Below are positions 15,814 through 22,855 of a stretch of 32,244 bases of DNA, one piece after another. The notes below the pieces were generated by a model that saw nothing but the letters and a program-made list of their open reading frames with translations, searched no databases and was not told the DNA's origin. The stretch is taken from the NCBI GenBank assembly GCA_016218705.1, contig JACRDC010000089.1, positions 1 through 32,244 of the forward strand, written 5' to 3'. Source of the DNA: Desulfarculus sp. GTDB taxonomy: Bacteria; Desulfobacterota; Desulfarculia; Desulfarculales; Desulfarculaceae. Made by a program: the position numbers and the translations under genes. Numbering within the stretch: position 1 is the first letter of the stretch; each line of letters starts with the position of its first letter.

Positions 15814-16116
15814 ATGGCGGTTAAGGTCCTCATAACCCGCCGCTGCCAGGAGGGCACCATGCTGGATGTGCTCCTGGTGCTCAGCGAGTTGCGTTCCCTG
15901 GCCGTGGCCCAGCCCGGCTACATCACCGGCGAGACCCTCTACGGCCTGGAGGACCCCGGCAAGCTCTTGGTGATTAGCACCTGGGAGGACCTGCCCTCCT
16001 GGCAGGCCTGGCGCGACCACGCCGCCCGCCGCGAGGTGGAGGCCAAGGCCGAGCGCTACCTGTGGGGACCGGCCAGCTACGACACCTTTCGCTTCGGGGC
16101 CTGGCAGGAGCCCTGA
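15814..16116 (+). CDS. Antibiotic biosynthesis monooxygenase (ABM) domain protein
   Basis: A 100-residue ferredoxin-like-fold protein. The core VLITRRCQEG... LRSLAVAQPGYITGETLYGL... LLVISTWEDLPSWQAWRDHAAR is the ABM/heme-degrading monooxygenase pattern. Members range from quinol monooxygenases to heme-degrading IsdG-type enzymes, and many have no known role. AAAGGAGGCGGTC gives a strong start. It is a single-domain protein, with the GGDEF fusion gene 194 bases downstream. Confidence 0.8.
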   Translation: MAVKVLITRRCQEGTMLDVLLVLSELRSLAVAQPGYITGETLYGLEDPGKLLVISTWEDLPSWQAWRDHAARREVEAKAERYLWGPASYDTFRFGAWQEP

Positions 16117-16270
16117 CCGGGCCAAGCCGGGCCGCGAGCCGCGGTGCGCATAACCGGGCCGGCTATGGCCTTTCCCCTGGCCGGCCTTGTTGGCCGCCGG
16201 TTTGGCCACCCGTAGCATGCGGGGGGCTTGCATCCGGTTACGCCGCGATTAATTTTTATAAAATACATGG

Positions 16271-16284
16271 GAATGATAATTATG
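16271..16284 (+). promoter_or_regulatory. AT-rich Fur-box-like motif upstream of the ferritin-like/GGDEF gene
   Basis: GAATGATAATTATG sits in an isolated AT-rich stretch (16247-16285) 27 bases before the ATG at 16311. It loosely resembles the repeated GATAAT hexamers of Fur sites. It could equally be part of the promoter (GATAAT as a -10 hexamer). The match is partial, and the iron link comes only from the downstream ferritin-like domain. Confidence 0.25.
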
Positions 16285-16310
16285 TAAGCCACGGGGCGTA
16301 AGGGGGGTCC

Positions 16311-17387
16311 ATGTCTGAAGAGGTGATGACCGCCATCATCCGTAAATGCCTACAGATTGACTCGCTGGCCGCCGAGATGTACCGCTGCCTGTCCGAAGGT
16401 TTCGCCGGGGGCGAGTTGGCCGGCTTCTGGCGGCAGATGGCCCGGGAGGAACGGGAGCACGTGGAGTTCTGGCAGAGGCTTTTGGTCTTGGCCCAGCAGG
16501 GGCTGATTCCCCAGGTCTTCGAGGAACCCTACCAGGTGGCGCAGGAGTTGGAGGAAGTCGAGGCGCGGGTGCGGCTTCTGGAGAAGCAGTGCCTGGAGCC
16601 GACCCAGATCAACCTGGCCTTCGTGGTGGCCTATCGTCTGGAGTTCTACCTGCTGCACCCGGCCTTCGCGGCCCTGTTCCACTACGCAGCCAGCCTGGGG
16701 CGGATCAACGGGGTAAATTCCCCCCTGGAGACCTACGAGGGCCATATCTACCAATTCCTGGAGGCTTTGGGCCGCTGGGGACGCGGCAGCCCGGAGTTGG
16801 AGCTGGCCGGCGAGGTGCTGGTGCGTCTGTGGCGGGAGAACAAGCTCCTGGCCCAGCAGAGCACCACCGATCAACTGACCCAGGTGCTCAACCGGCGCGG
16901 GTTTTTCAGGGTGGTGCAGCCCCTGTTGCACCTGGCCCAGCGCCACGGCGACCAGGTGGGAGTGCTGATGGCCGACCTGGACGGCTTCAAGGAGGTCAAC
17001 GACCAGGGTGGTCATCAGGCGGGCGACCTGTTGCTGCGCCAGGTGGCCGCGGTGATCGGCCAGGGAGTGCGTTCCTCGGACATCGTGGGGCGCTACGGCG
17101 GCGACGAGTTCATTATCTACCTGGGTCCCGTGGACCAGGAGGGCCTGACCAGGGTGGCCGAGAAGCTGCGCCTGGCCGTGCGGAGCGCGCCCTGGGAGGG
17201 CCCGGTGGTGACCCTGAGCCTGGGCGGCGCACTGGGTCCGGTGCGGGGCGAGGTGGGCCAGGCCCTGCACGGCATCATCCAACTGGCCGACCAGCGGTTG
17301 TTGGCGGCCAAGCGCGCCGGCCGCAACCAGGCCCTGACCCAGGAAAGCCCGCTCCTGCCCCCCCGCCAGGCCGGCGAGATCTGGTAG
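16311..17387 (+). CDS. Diguanylate cyclase with N-terminal ferritin-like domain
   Basis: A 358-residue soluble protein. Residues 1-155 form a four-helix, rubrerythrin/ferritin-like region. Candidate metal ligands are E22 (LAAEMYRCL), E47 and H50 (EEREHVEFW), E111 and H116 (YRLEFYLLH), and E143/H145 (YEGHIYQF). Residues about 185-345 are a GGDEF domain with an intact active site (RYGGDEF, 263-267) and an I-site RxxD (RSSD, 254-257) five residues before it, so it should make c-di-GMP with product inhibition. The architecture suggests a di-iron or oxygen/peroxide sensor controlling c-di-GMP. AAGGGGGGTCC precedes the ATG. The gene at 17434 follows by 46 bases and may be co-transcribed. Confidence 0.85.
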   Translation: MSEEVMTAIIRKCLQIDSLAAEMYRCLSEGFAGGELAGFWRQMAREEREHVEFWQRLLVLAQQGLIPQVFEEPYQVAQELEEVEARVRLLEKQCLEPTQINLAFVVAYRLEFYLLHPAFAALFHYAASLGRINGVNSPLETYEGHIYQFLEALGRWGRGSPELELAGEVLVRLWRENKLLAQQSTTDQLTQVLNRRGFFRVVQPLLHLAQRHGDQVGVLMADLDGFKEVNDQGGHQAGDLLLRQVAAVIGQGVRSSDIVGRYGGDEFIIYLGPVDQEGLTRVAEKLRLAVRSAPWEGPVVTLSLGGALGPVRGEVGQALHGIIQLADQRLLAAKRAGRNQALTQESPLLPPRQAGEIW

Positions 17388-17433
17388 CGGCCGCCCGGCG
17401 GCCAAGGCATCAAAGCCAATAGAGGAGGCAGCC

Positions 17434-17856
17434 ATGGAAGACAGGCGCAACCCGCACCTCAAGGTGCAGGAGATGGCCCAGTGCTACGCCAACCGCAACC
17501 CCCTGGAGGCCATGTCCGGCCTGGCCGGCGAGGCCGACCAGGAGGAGGCGGCCATCAAGTGGCTGGCCCTGGCGGTGCTGCACGCCGTGGGAGCCGGGGC
17601 CAAAAAGATCGAGCTGACCCTGGACGCCCAGGGCCGGGCCGTGGTCACGGCCAAATACCGCGAGGCCACCCTGCCCTCGCCGGGGCCGGCGGTGGGGGCA
17701 CGGGTCCTGGCCATGGTCGGGGAAATACTGCACCTGGAGGGCGGCACCGGCCAGGGGCTGTTGGCCCTGGGCCTGGCCGGCGACAACCTGGACATCAAGG
17801 TCAAGCTGGAGGACGAGGACGGCGGACGCCAGCTCAGCCTGAAGTTCGGGGAGTAG
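17434..17856 (+). CDS. Conserved-looking hypothetical protein
   Basis: A 140-residue protein without signal peptide or membrane segment. It begins with a hydrophilic segment holding a Cys (VQEMAQCYANRNPLEAMSGL). Then comes a helical stretch (EEAAIKWLALAVLHAVGAGAKKIELTLD) and alternating hydrophobic strands ending in LSLKF. I recognise no family. GAGGAGGCAGCC gives a strong start. It lies 46 bases after the GGDEF gene on the same strand and may be its partner. Confidence 0.7.
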   Translation: MEDRRNPHLKVQEMAQCYANRNPLEAMSGLAGEADQEEAAIKWLALAVLHAVGAGAKKIELTLDAQGRAVVTAKYREATLPSPGPAVGARVLAMVGEILHLEGGTGQGLLALGLAGDNLDIKVKLEDEDGGRQLSLKFGE

Positions 17857-17952
17857 GCCGCGTGCCGCGGCGGGCAAAACGGGTCGGGCTCGGCTGCCGT
17901 CCAAGCGGACGTTGACGGCTCCCGGCGAAGCCAGTCGGATTATGGGAGGCCC

Positions 17953-18243
17953 CTAGTCGTCCACGATCTGGCGGGTGCGCTCCTCGCGGTCCTGGTCTTC
18001 CTTGAGCTGGCGCTGCTCCAGGGTTTCCCAGCGGCGGTGGTTGAAGACGTGCACGGCCCTGATCCCCCACAGGATGGCCAGGCCCAACAGGGGCCACCAG
18101 AACCACCAGCGGCCCCGGTAATAGGCCAGGTTGAGGGCCAAGAGCGCCAGGCCCAGCAGCAGGGATACAGCCCCCTGCCGGTACAGGCCCGCCCTGGCCT
18201 TGGCCCGGGCCTCGGTCCCCTGCCGTGCCTGGTGGGGTGACAT
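17953..18243 (-). CDS. Small 2TM-type membrane protein
   Basis: A 96-residue protein with a basic N-terminus (HQARQGTEARAKARAGLYRQ), two adjacent membrane segments (AVSLLLGLALLALNLAYY and WFWWPLLGLAILWGIRAVHV) and a charged C-terminal coil (RRWETLEQRQLKEDQDREER). This resembles the 2TM-domain family of unknown function. GGAAGGGCAGGCC precedes the ATG at 18243. An ATG at 18294 is also in frame but would overlap the upstream cupin gene by 26 bases. It follows that gene closely and is probably in the same transcript. Confidence 0.65.
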   Translation of the reverse strand: MSPHQARQGTEARAKARAGLYRQGAVSLLLGLALLALNLAYYRGRWWFWWPLLGLAILWGIRAVHVFNHRRWETLEQRQLKEDQDREERTRQIVDD

Positions 18244-18268
18244 GGCCTGCCCTTCCGCCCCGGGGGGC

Positions 18269-18730
18269 TTAGCCGTCCTGGCGGCTCCAGTCATAGGGGA
18301 TGTGGCTCTGGTGGGCGTCCAGGCGATACTCGTCGGGCTCCTGGTAGTCGTAGGGCCGGGTGACGGTGTTGACGATCAGGGCCTCCTCCAGGCTGACGCA
18401 CTTCCAGCCGTGGCAGACCAGGGGAGGTATCTGCACCAAGAGCGGCCGGTGCACGCCCAGGAAAAACTCGTTGATATGGCCGAAGGTGGGGGAGTCCCGG
18501 CGGTCGTCGTAGAGGCAGAGCTTAATCATGCCCGCCACGCAGGCCACGTTGTCGGTCTGTAGCCTGTGCAGGTGCCAGGCCTTGACCACCCCGGGCAGGG
18601 TGGTGGTCAGGTAGACCTGGCCAAAGCCCACGAAAATCTCGTCGTCGTTCCGCAGTATCTCCATCAGCCGCCCCCGCTCGTCGGGGATGACCTTGAGTTC
18701 TTTGGTGCGCACGCCGTCTATCAGTTCCAA
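18269..18730 (-). CDS. RmlC-like cupin (dTDP-4-dehydrorhamnose 3,5-epimerase family)
   Basis: A 153-residue cupin. It starts at TTG, with GGAGGT five bases upstream. The RmlC pattern is visible: DERGRLMEILR at the N-terminus, then AWHLHRLQTDNVACVAGMIK with the His pair around the active site, and PPLVCHGWKCVS followed by NTVTRPYDYQEPDE. True RmlC enzymes are about 180 residues, so this is a short member. It may be an epimerase or isomerase acting on a nucleotide-linked sugar. None of rmlA, rmlB or rmlD is adjacent, so the pathway is unclear. Confidence 0.8.
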   Translation of the reverse strand: MELIDGVRTKELKVIPDERGRLMEILRNDDEIFVGFGQVYLTTTLPGVVKAWHLHRLQTDNVACVAGMIKLCLYDDRRDSPTFGHINEFFLGVHRPLLVQIPPLVCHGWKCVSLEEALIVNTVTRPYDYQEPDEYRLDAHQSHIPYDWSRQDG

Positions 18731-18964
18731 GTTACACCTCCGGGAAGGGGCCGGGCGCGGTACTGCCCCAAGCTACCACGAATGGCTTGGCCAGGCCAGC
18801 CCCCGGCGGACGGGCGGAGCAGGCAGTACCACACTTCGGGCTTTCATTGGCGGATTGAATTATAAGGGCCGACCTGAGAGCCGGACAGCAAATAAGGCTG
18901 CCCGAACACGCGCCCAGCCGAGGATGACTGTCAGGCGAATACCATCACTGTACAAAAGTTGCAT

Positions 18965-19393
18965 TTACTTTCTACTCTGTAAAGCGAAGGCTTTTGGTAA
19001 TAACTCCTCAACTCTCATTGGAGTTATGATACCGTTCGTGATTACCAATGCAGTTGGCGCAAGCTCAGTCAACCATTGCCTACAAGCCCCACAAGGCATT
19101 GTTTCGTTAGGGTTAATTACATCACCGTTATTATCAACTCTTGCGTTAAGGCAATATATTGCGATAGCCGATATTTCAACAGCGCTATTCATCCTGGCGT
19201 GACCAATTGCCATCATTTCGGCGCATACACCGACCACGCTTGAGACGTTTTCAATATTTGCCCCAATAAAAACCCCTTTTTCCGTCAACACAGCGGCGCC
19301 AACGCGATAGTTTGAATACGGTGCATAAGAATGGCAAGCCGCATCTTTTGCGGCATGTAATAACATCTTGAGCGTTTCCTTATCAACGCTCAT
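18965..19393 (-). CDS. cdd: Cytidine deaminase
   Basis: A 142-residue homotetramer-type cytidine deaminase. The zinc site is CAE (Cys57, Glu59 in VGVCAEMMAIGHARM) and PCGACRQ (Cys101, Cys104). The YAPYSNYRVGAAV and GANIENVS segments bind the nucleoside. It would convert cytidine/deoxycytidine to uridine/deoxyuridine. The ATG shares its first base with the TAA stop of the upstream membrane-protein gene (TAATG), indicating coupling. Base composition and codon use are far more AT-rich than the surroundings, so the pair was probably acquired by transfer. Confidence 0.88.
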   Translation of the reverse strand: MSVDKETLKMLLHAAKDAACHSYAPYSNYRVGAAVLTEKGVFIGANIENVSSVVGVCAEMMAIGHARMNSAVEISAIAIYCLNARVDNNGDVINPNETMPCGACRQWLTELAPTALVITNGIITPMRVEELLPKAFALQSRK

Positions 19394-19788
19394 TACTGCT
19401 GGACCCTGGCAACGAAAAATTGCATTAAAAATCCACAAATCGATGCAACTGTTAGCGACAAACAATTACCTATAAGATATATATGCAATTCCTTCATAGA
19501 ATCTGTTTTCATATCAGCTTTTACGATTCCTTTTAACACCAACCAAGCGCCGACCATAACATACGCACTAAAACATACAGACAAGGCTAAAAAAACCCTT
19601 TCAATCAAACCAAGCACTAAAGCAAGGGAATGCGCCTCTTTTTGAGCGTTAGTTCCAGATTTTTTATATATAAGTGCCATTATTGGGTAGATCAGTATAG
19701 CTCCTCCGACAGCACTAATCAAAGAGCCCCAAATAATGATTATGTAACAGCCAGGGTTGGTTATCATTGCTTTATAAACGATATCCAT
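19393..19788 (-). CDS. Unknown membrane protein coupled to cytidine deaminase
   Basis: A 131-residue protein with about four membrane segments: CYIIIIWGSLISAVGGAILI and the following IYPIMALIY, a pair within LALVLGLIERVFLALSVCFSAY / VMVGAWLVLKGIV, and IGNCLSLTVASICGFLMQFF. Loops are short and carry KKSGTNAQKEAH. No family was recognised. It is AT-rich like the deaminase gene, which starts inside its stop codon. Start ATG at 19788 follows AAAGG. The constant pairing of an integral membrane protein with a nucleoside-modifying enzyme may mean a small functional module, but no activity can be assigned. Confidence 0.65.
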   Translation of the reverse strand: MDIVYKAMITNPGCYIIIIWGSLISAVGGAILIYPIMALIYKKSGTNAQKEAHSLALVLGLIERVFLALSVCFSAYVMVGAWLVLKGIVKADMKTDSMKELHIYLIGNCLSLTVASICGFLMQFFVARVQQ

Positions 19789-19855
19789 GTGAACCTTTAA
19801 ATGTACGATATGAAACTGTTGGTGCCGGGTTTGCTTTTATTTCATGTGTCCTGCC

Positions 19856-19876
19856 ACGCCATTCAGTGTATGGCGT
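19856..19876. repeat. Inverted repeat upstream of the AT-rich gene pair
   Basis: ACGCCAT (19856-19862) and ATGGCGT (19870-19876) are separated by 7 bases, about 70 bases upstream of the membrane-protein start. It could be an operator for the pair or simply mark the edge of the insert. There is no T-run. Confidence 0.35.
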
Positions 19877-20046
19877 CAAACCCAGCCTCGACTTCAAGTG
19901 TTGAATTCATCGGGCGTTCGAGGCGATTACTATAAAAGCCAGGCTAGAGAACTCCAGTTTCCATGTCTCTGGGCATAGTAACCACGACCAGTGTTACAAG
20001 TCAACAGGTGCTCACACTCTCAGGCCGTGGCCACGGCCCTGGACGA

Positions 20047-20799
20047 TTAGCCCAGCCTCCCCAGCAACCGCGCGCTTAGCCCTTCCACCGCCAACTTGAG
20101 TAGCGGCGCCAGGTTGACCACGTCCATGGCGTTGTAGAGCTTGAGCAGGCTTAAGGCCTGGGGGTCGCCGGCCTGGTGGGCCTGCCAGAGCTGGATGGCG
20201 GCGAAGCCGTCCAAGCCGGCCACCTCGGCGGGACGGCTGAGCCCCAGGCGGCGCTCGATGCGCTTCAGGCCGCCGGTGTGGCCCAGGCGCTTGAGGGGCC
20301 AGCGCAGGTCTATGTGCACCGGGGGAATGATGAGGTTGGCGAAGACCTGGCGCAGCACCGGCAGGTCGAACGACGCCCCCGCGAAGGTCACCACCACATC
20401 ATATTCTTTCATGGCGTCATTTATCAACCACATGTTGTGGCCGGCCACGTACTGCTCCACCCGCTCCCCGTCGTGGAGCCCCACCATGGTCACCCCGCCC
20501 CACTCCTGGGGGGCGCCGCCGGTCTCGATGTCCAGAAACACCACCCGCCCCAGGCTGGGATAGAAGCGCCAGTGCTCGCCCGCCGGGAGCAGCCCGGCCA
20601 GCTCCCGCAGGCCCCCCGGCCGTCCCAGGCAGGCCAGGGAGCGCTCCACTAGGGGCCGGCCTGCCTCCCATAGCCCCCGGGGCAGGCGGGCCTGACCTGT
20701 TTCCAGGAAATCCTCCCAGGTGGCCACCCCGGCCCGCCAGATGGCCAACTCCCGCTTGGGTCCCACCCCGGGCAGGTGCAGAAAGGTGCGCTTGAGCAT
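20047..20799 (-). CDS. YprB-like RNase H-fold 3'-5' exonuclease
   Basis: A 250-residue protein. After a short helix-hairpin-helix-like N-terminus (FLHLPGVGPKRELAIWRAGV), the DEDD exonuclease motifs are VFLDIETGG (D and E), TFAGASFDLPVLRQVF (D) and YNAMDVVNLAPL (D). This is the pattern of the YprB / RNase H-like superfamily-2 exonucleases, which are inferred to act on nucleic acids; the physiological substrate is not known. The ATG at 20799 is chosen because residues upstream of it are low-complexity and unlike the family. It is divergent from the gene at 20998. Confidence 0.8.
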   Translation of the reverse strand: MLKRTFLHLPGVGPKRELAIWRAGVATWEDFLETGQARLPRGLWEAGRPLVERSLACLGRPGGLRELAGLLPAGEHWRFYPSLGRVVFLDIETGGAPQEWGGVTMVGLHDGERVEQYVAGHNMWLINDAMKEYDVVVTFAGASFDLPVLRQVFANLIIPPVHIDLRWPLKRLGHTGGLKRIERRLGLSRPAEVAGLDGFAAIQLWQAHQAGDPQALSLLKLYNAMDVVNLAPLLKLAVEGLSARLLGRLG

Positions 20800-20840
20800 G
20801 ACGGCCCCCGTTGGCCGGACCAGCGGCCGGCGTTTTGTTA

Positions 20841-20870
20841 TTGTAGAAAATGGCAATGCCTGCCGATAAA
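20841..20870 (+). promoter_or_regulatory. Promoter candidate in divergent gap
   Basis: TTGTAG (20841-20846) and GATAAA (20865-20870) are 18 bases apart in an AT-rich patch between the divergent exonuclease and unknown-protein genes. It is a plausible sigma-70 promoter for the gene at 20998. Confidence 0.3.
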
Positions 20871-20997
20871 GTATATCAGGCGCGCCAGGCATGCGGCCGC
20901 GCCAGGCGGCCCCGGCGGCGCCCGTGCTCCTTGGGGCCAGTTGCTTGTAACTACTAATTGTTTTCCCTGCCGCACCCATGAACCCCGGGGGAGTGTC

Positions 20998-21912
20998 TTG
21001 ACCGCCCGCGACGACAAAACCCAATCCCCGGCCCCCTCCGGCGCCGCCTGCCCACGGCGGGAGACCGGGCTGGACCCGGTGCTCAATTCCCTGTACCGGG
21101 AACTGGGCCCCTACCTGGCCCCCATCTCCCAGGAGGACTTCCAGCGCCTGCTGGCGGACGGCCAGCTCCCGGCGCCGGCGGCCGGCGCCCCCGCCCCAGC
21201 CGCGTGGCCGGCCCCGTCCCAGACCGGCGTGCGCCGGGTGGCCTATTCGGGTCAGGGCCGTTGGCCGGAGTTGCCCCCGGACGAGGTGGCCCTGGAGGCG
21301 GACCTGGCCCACAGCGCCCACCCCCAGTACCAAGGCGAGGCCTGGTGGCGGCGCACCATGGTCCTAATGGCCGCCTGGAACCAGGCCCGCCGCCGCCTGG
21401 GGCACCTGAGCCCCTACTTCCAGCAGCTCATCTCCCACTGGCAGCAGCCCGACTGGCCCGACTTCAACCAGGCCCGCCGCCAGGCCGACAGCCAGGGGGC
21501 TGATTATCAGGAGTGGACCGCCGCCCAGTTCAGCCGCCCCGGACGCCAGGACCAATGCCAGGCCCCCCTGCCCCAGGAGATGCATGGCCCCGAGGCCCAG
21601 AAGGCCTGGCACGACCACCTGGACGCCCGCCGCCGCAAGGGCCAATACCTGGCCGGTGGAACCCCGCCCTACACCAACGACAGCTTCGACCTCTACAACC
21701 CCCAGCACGTCGGCTACGCCCAGACCCAGCTGGACGAGATCATGGTCCTGGCGGGCCAGGTCTTGGCCAACGACCCCCAGGGGGCGGCCATCCTCCTGGC
21801 CCAGGCCATCGAGAGGGGCAACCTGCCCCCCTTGGCCCTGGAGCTGGTGCCCCAGCTCAGGGAGCGGGTGCTGCGCCTGGCCGGCCTGCCCCAGCCGCGG
21901 GGACAGGTCTAG
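20998..21912 (+). CDS. Hypothetical protein, Gln/Ala/Pro-rich
   Basis: A 304-residue protein starting at TTG, with GGGGGAG 4-10 bases upstream. No signal peptide or membrane segment is visible. The first 75 residues are Pro/Ala-rich. The rest is Trp/Gln-rich and helical (WWRRTMVLMAAWNQARRRLG, SHWQQPDWPDFNQARRQADS), with a compact C-terminal region (NPQHVGYAQTQLDEIMVLAG... AAILLAQAIERGNLPPLALE). I do not recognise the family. It ends just before the promoter of tRNA-Ser and is probably transcribed alone. Confidence 0.6.
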   Translation: MTARDDKTQSPAPSGAACPRRETGLDPVLNSLYRELGPYLAPISQEDFQRLLADGQLPAPAAGAPAPAAWPAPSQTGVRRVAYSGQGRWPELPPDEVALEADLAHSAHPQYQGEAWWRRTMVLMAAWNQARRRLGHLSPYFQQLISHWQQPDWPDFNQARRQADSQGADYQEWTAAQFSRPGRQDQCQAPLPQEMHGPEAQKAWHDHLDARRRKGQYLAGGTPPYTNDSFDLYNPQHVGYAQTQLDEIMVLAGQVLANDPQGAAILLAQAIERGNLPPLALELVPQLRERVLRLAGLPQPRGQV

Positions 21913-21927
21913 CCCCAGGGGTCACTG

Positions 21928-21956
21928 TTGACATTATCCAGGCTTTCGGGTACATG
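21928..21956 (+). promoter_or_regulatory. Promoter of tRNA-Ser
   Basis: A perfect -35 TTGACA (21928-21933), a 17-base spacer and TACATG as -10 (21951-21956) lie about 40 bases before the tRNA 5' end. The strong -35 is as expected for a stable-RNA gene. Confidence 0.6.
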
Positions 21957-21994
21957 TGCAGGGCGTGGCCCCCTGGGCCGCGCCAGCGCCCCCC

Positions 21995-22087
21995 GGAGAG
22001 ATGACCGAGTGGCCGAAGGTGCGCGACTGGAAATCGCGTGTACGCCCAAAAGGTGTACCGAGGGTTCGACTCCCTCTCTCTCCGCCA
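21995..22087 (+). tRNA. tRNA-Ser (GGA)
   Basis: A 93-base class II tRNA with encoded CCA. The acceptor stem is GGAGAGA (21995-22001) with TCTCTCC (22077-22083), then G and CCA (22085-22087). The anticodon stem is CGCGA/TCGCG with loop CTGGAAA, giving anticodon GGA at 22029-22031 (reads UCC and UCU). A long variable arm (TACGCCCAAAAGGTGTA) and the T-loop GGTTCGACTCC are present. The serine identity follows from the anticodon and the long variable arm. Confidence 0.95.
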
Positions 22088-22097
22088 CGAATACGCC

Positions 22098-22134
22098 AGA
22101 CCGCGAGCCCCAGGGGGTTCGCGGTCTGTTTTTT
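22098..22134 (+). terminator. Intrinsic terminator of tRNA-Ser
   Basis: AGACCGCGA (22098-22106) pairs with TCGCGGTCT (22119-22127), followed by G and six T residues. It lies 10 bases after the tRNA CCA. Confidence 0.9.
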
Positions 22135-22182
22135 GGGCCGGCCCGCCAGCACCCAGCGCCACCAAACAAGCCCATGCCAATA

Positions 22183-22223
22183 ATTAAAGGCGATCCCGCG
22201 AGAGCGCGCGGAATCGCCTTAAT
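22183..22223. repeat. Long inverted repeat
   Basis: ATTAAAGGCGAT with CCCGCG pairs with CGCGCGG and ATCGCCTTAAT around an AGAG loop, giving a hairpin of about 17 pairs with small mismatches. No gene or T-run is attached. It sits between the tRNA-Ser terminator and the terminator of the small minus-strand gene. Confidence 0.55.
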
Positions 22224-22330
22224 GGGGCGGCTGCCAGTCCCGGTGGCCGGGGCTGGGGAGCAGGCGGGCGGACGCTGGCGGCACCCGGGGGGTGCGTGGC
22301 GGCCTAACGCTTAATTTGATTCTAGGGCAG

Positions 22331-22374
22331 AAAAGTCCCCAAGGCAATCAGCTTTTTACCCGCGGGGCTTGGGG
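22331..22374 (-). terminator. Probable terminator of the small minus-strand gene
   Basis: Read on the minus strand, CCCCAAG (22374-22368) pairs with CTTGGGG (22343-22337) and is followed by ACTTTTCT. It lies 18 bases beyond the stop codon of the gene at 22392-22703, which supports that gene being transcribed. Confidence 0.5.
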
Positions 22375-22391
22375 CAAGGAGCGCCGGCGGC

Positions 22392-22703
22392 CTACACGTA
22401 GAGGTTGACACCCCGATGGCCGGCGGGGCCAGGGGGAGGGCCGCCGCCTGGCCCTGGGGCCTCTTGGCCCCGCCGCCCCGGGGCCAGGCCGGCCTGGCCC
22501 GGCCCTACCCGCTGGGGCGCGGGCTGGTCGGCCGGACGGACCGGGGCGGCGATGGCCGGCGCGCCGGCCGCGCCCTCGGCCGGCGGTGCCGGGTCCTCGG
22601 CCAAGGGGCCGGCCAGGGCCGAGCCCGGCGCGGCGTTCAAGGGCCGCAGGGGCTGGTCCAGGCTCCAAGGCCAGGGCGCCTGGCTCAAGGACGTAATCAC
22701 CAC
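22392..22703 (-). CDS. Small Pro/Ala/Gly-rich protein of unknown function
   Basis: A possible 103-residue protein. GGGAGG (22715-22710) precedes a run of three GTG codons; the second, at 22703, has the best spacing. It begins VVITSLSQAPWPWSLDQPLR, passes through a long Pro/Ala/Gly-rich, probably disordered middle, and ends GHRGVNLYV. The short conserved-looking hydrophobic C-terminus after a disordered linker, the good ribosome site and the downstream terminator favour a real gene. High GC alone can also produce such frames. No family was recognised. Confidence 0.4.
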   Translation of the reverse strand: MVITSLSQAPWPWSLDQPLRPLNAAPGSALAGPLAEDPAPPAEGAAGAPAIAAPVRPADQPAPQRVGPGQAGLAPGRRGQEAPGPGGGPPPGPAGHRGVNLYV

Positions 22704-22790
22704 CACGCACCTCCCGGGGGCTGACACTTCCCCTTATACGTCTGATCGGCATTGGCGGCGCTTTCTGGAATTGTTTTCCACCGCGCCCCC

Positions 22791-22831
22791 AAAAAAACGG
22801 CGGCGGCCCCCGCAAGGGCCGCCGCCGTTTT
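22791..22831 (-). terminator. Intrinsic terminator of sat
   Basis: AAAACGGCGGCGGCCC and GGGCCGCCGCCGTTTT form a 16-base perfect stem around CCGCAA. On the minus strand it is followed by a run of T (complement of 22791-22797). It lies 25 bases after the sat stop codon. Confidence 0.9.
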
Positions 22832-22855
22832 GTCAGCGGATGGAAGTAGAGACTA

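Noticed and set aside
18900-20040. Integrative element with attachment sites around the AT-rich segment
   Set aside because: I looked for direct repeats, an integrase and a tRNA at both edges and saw none within the window.
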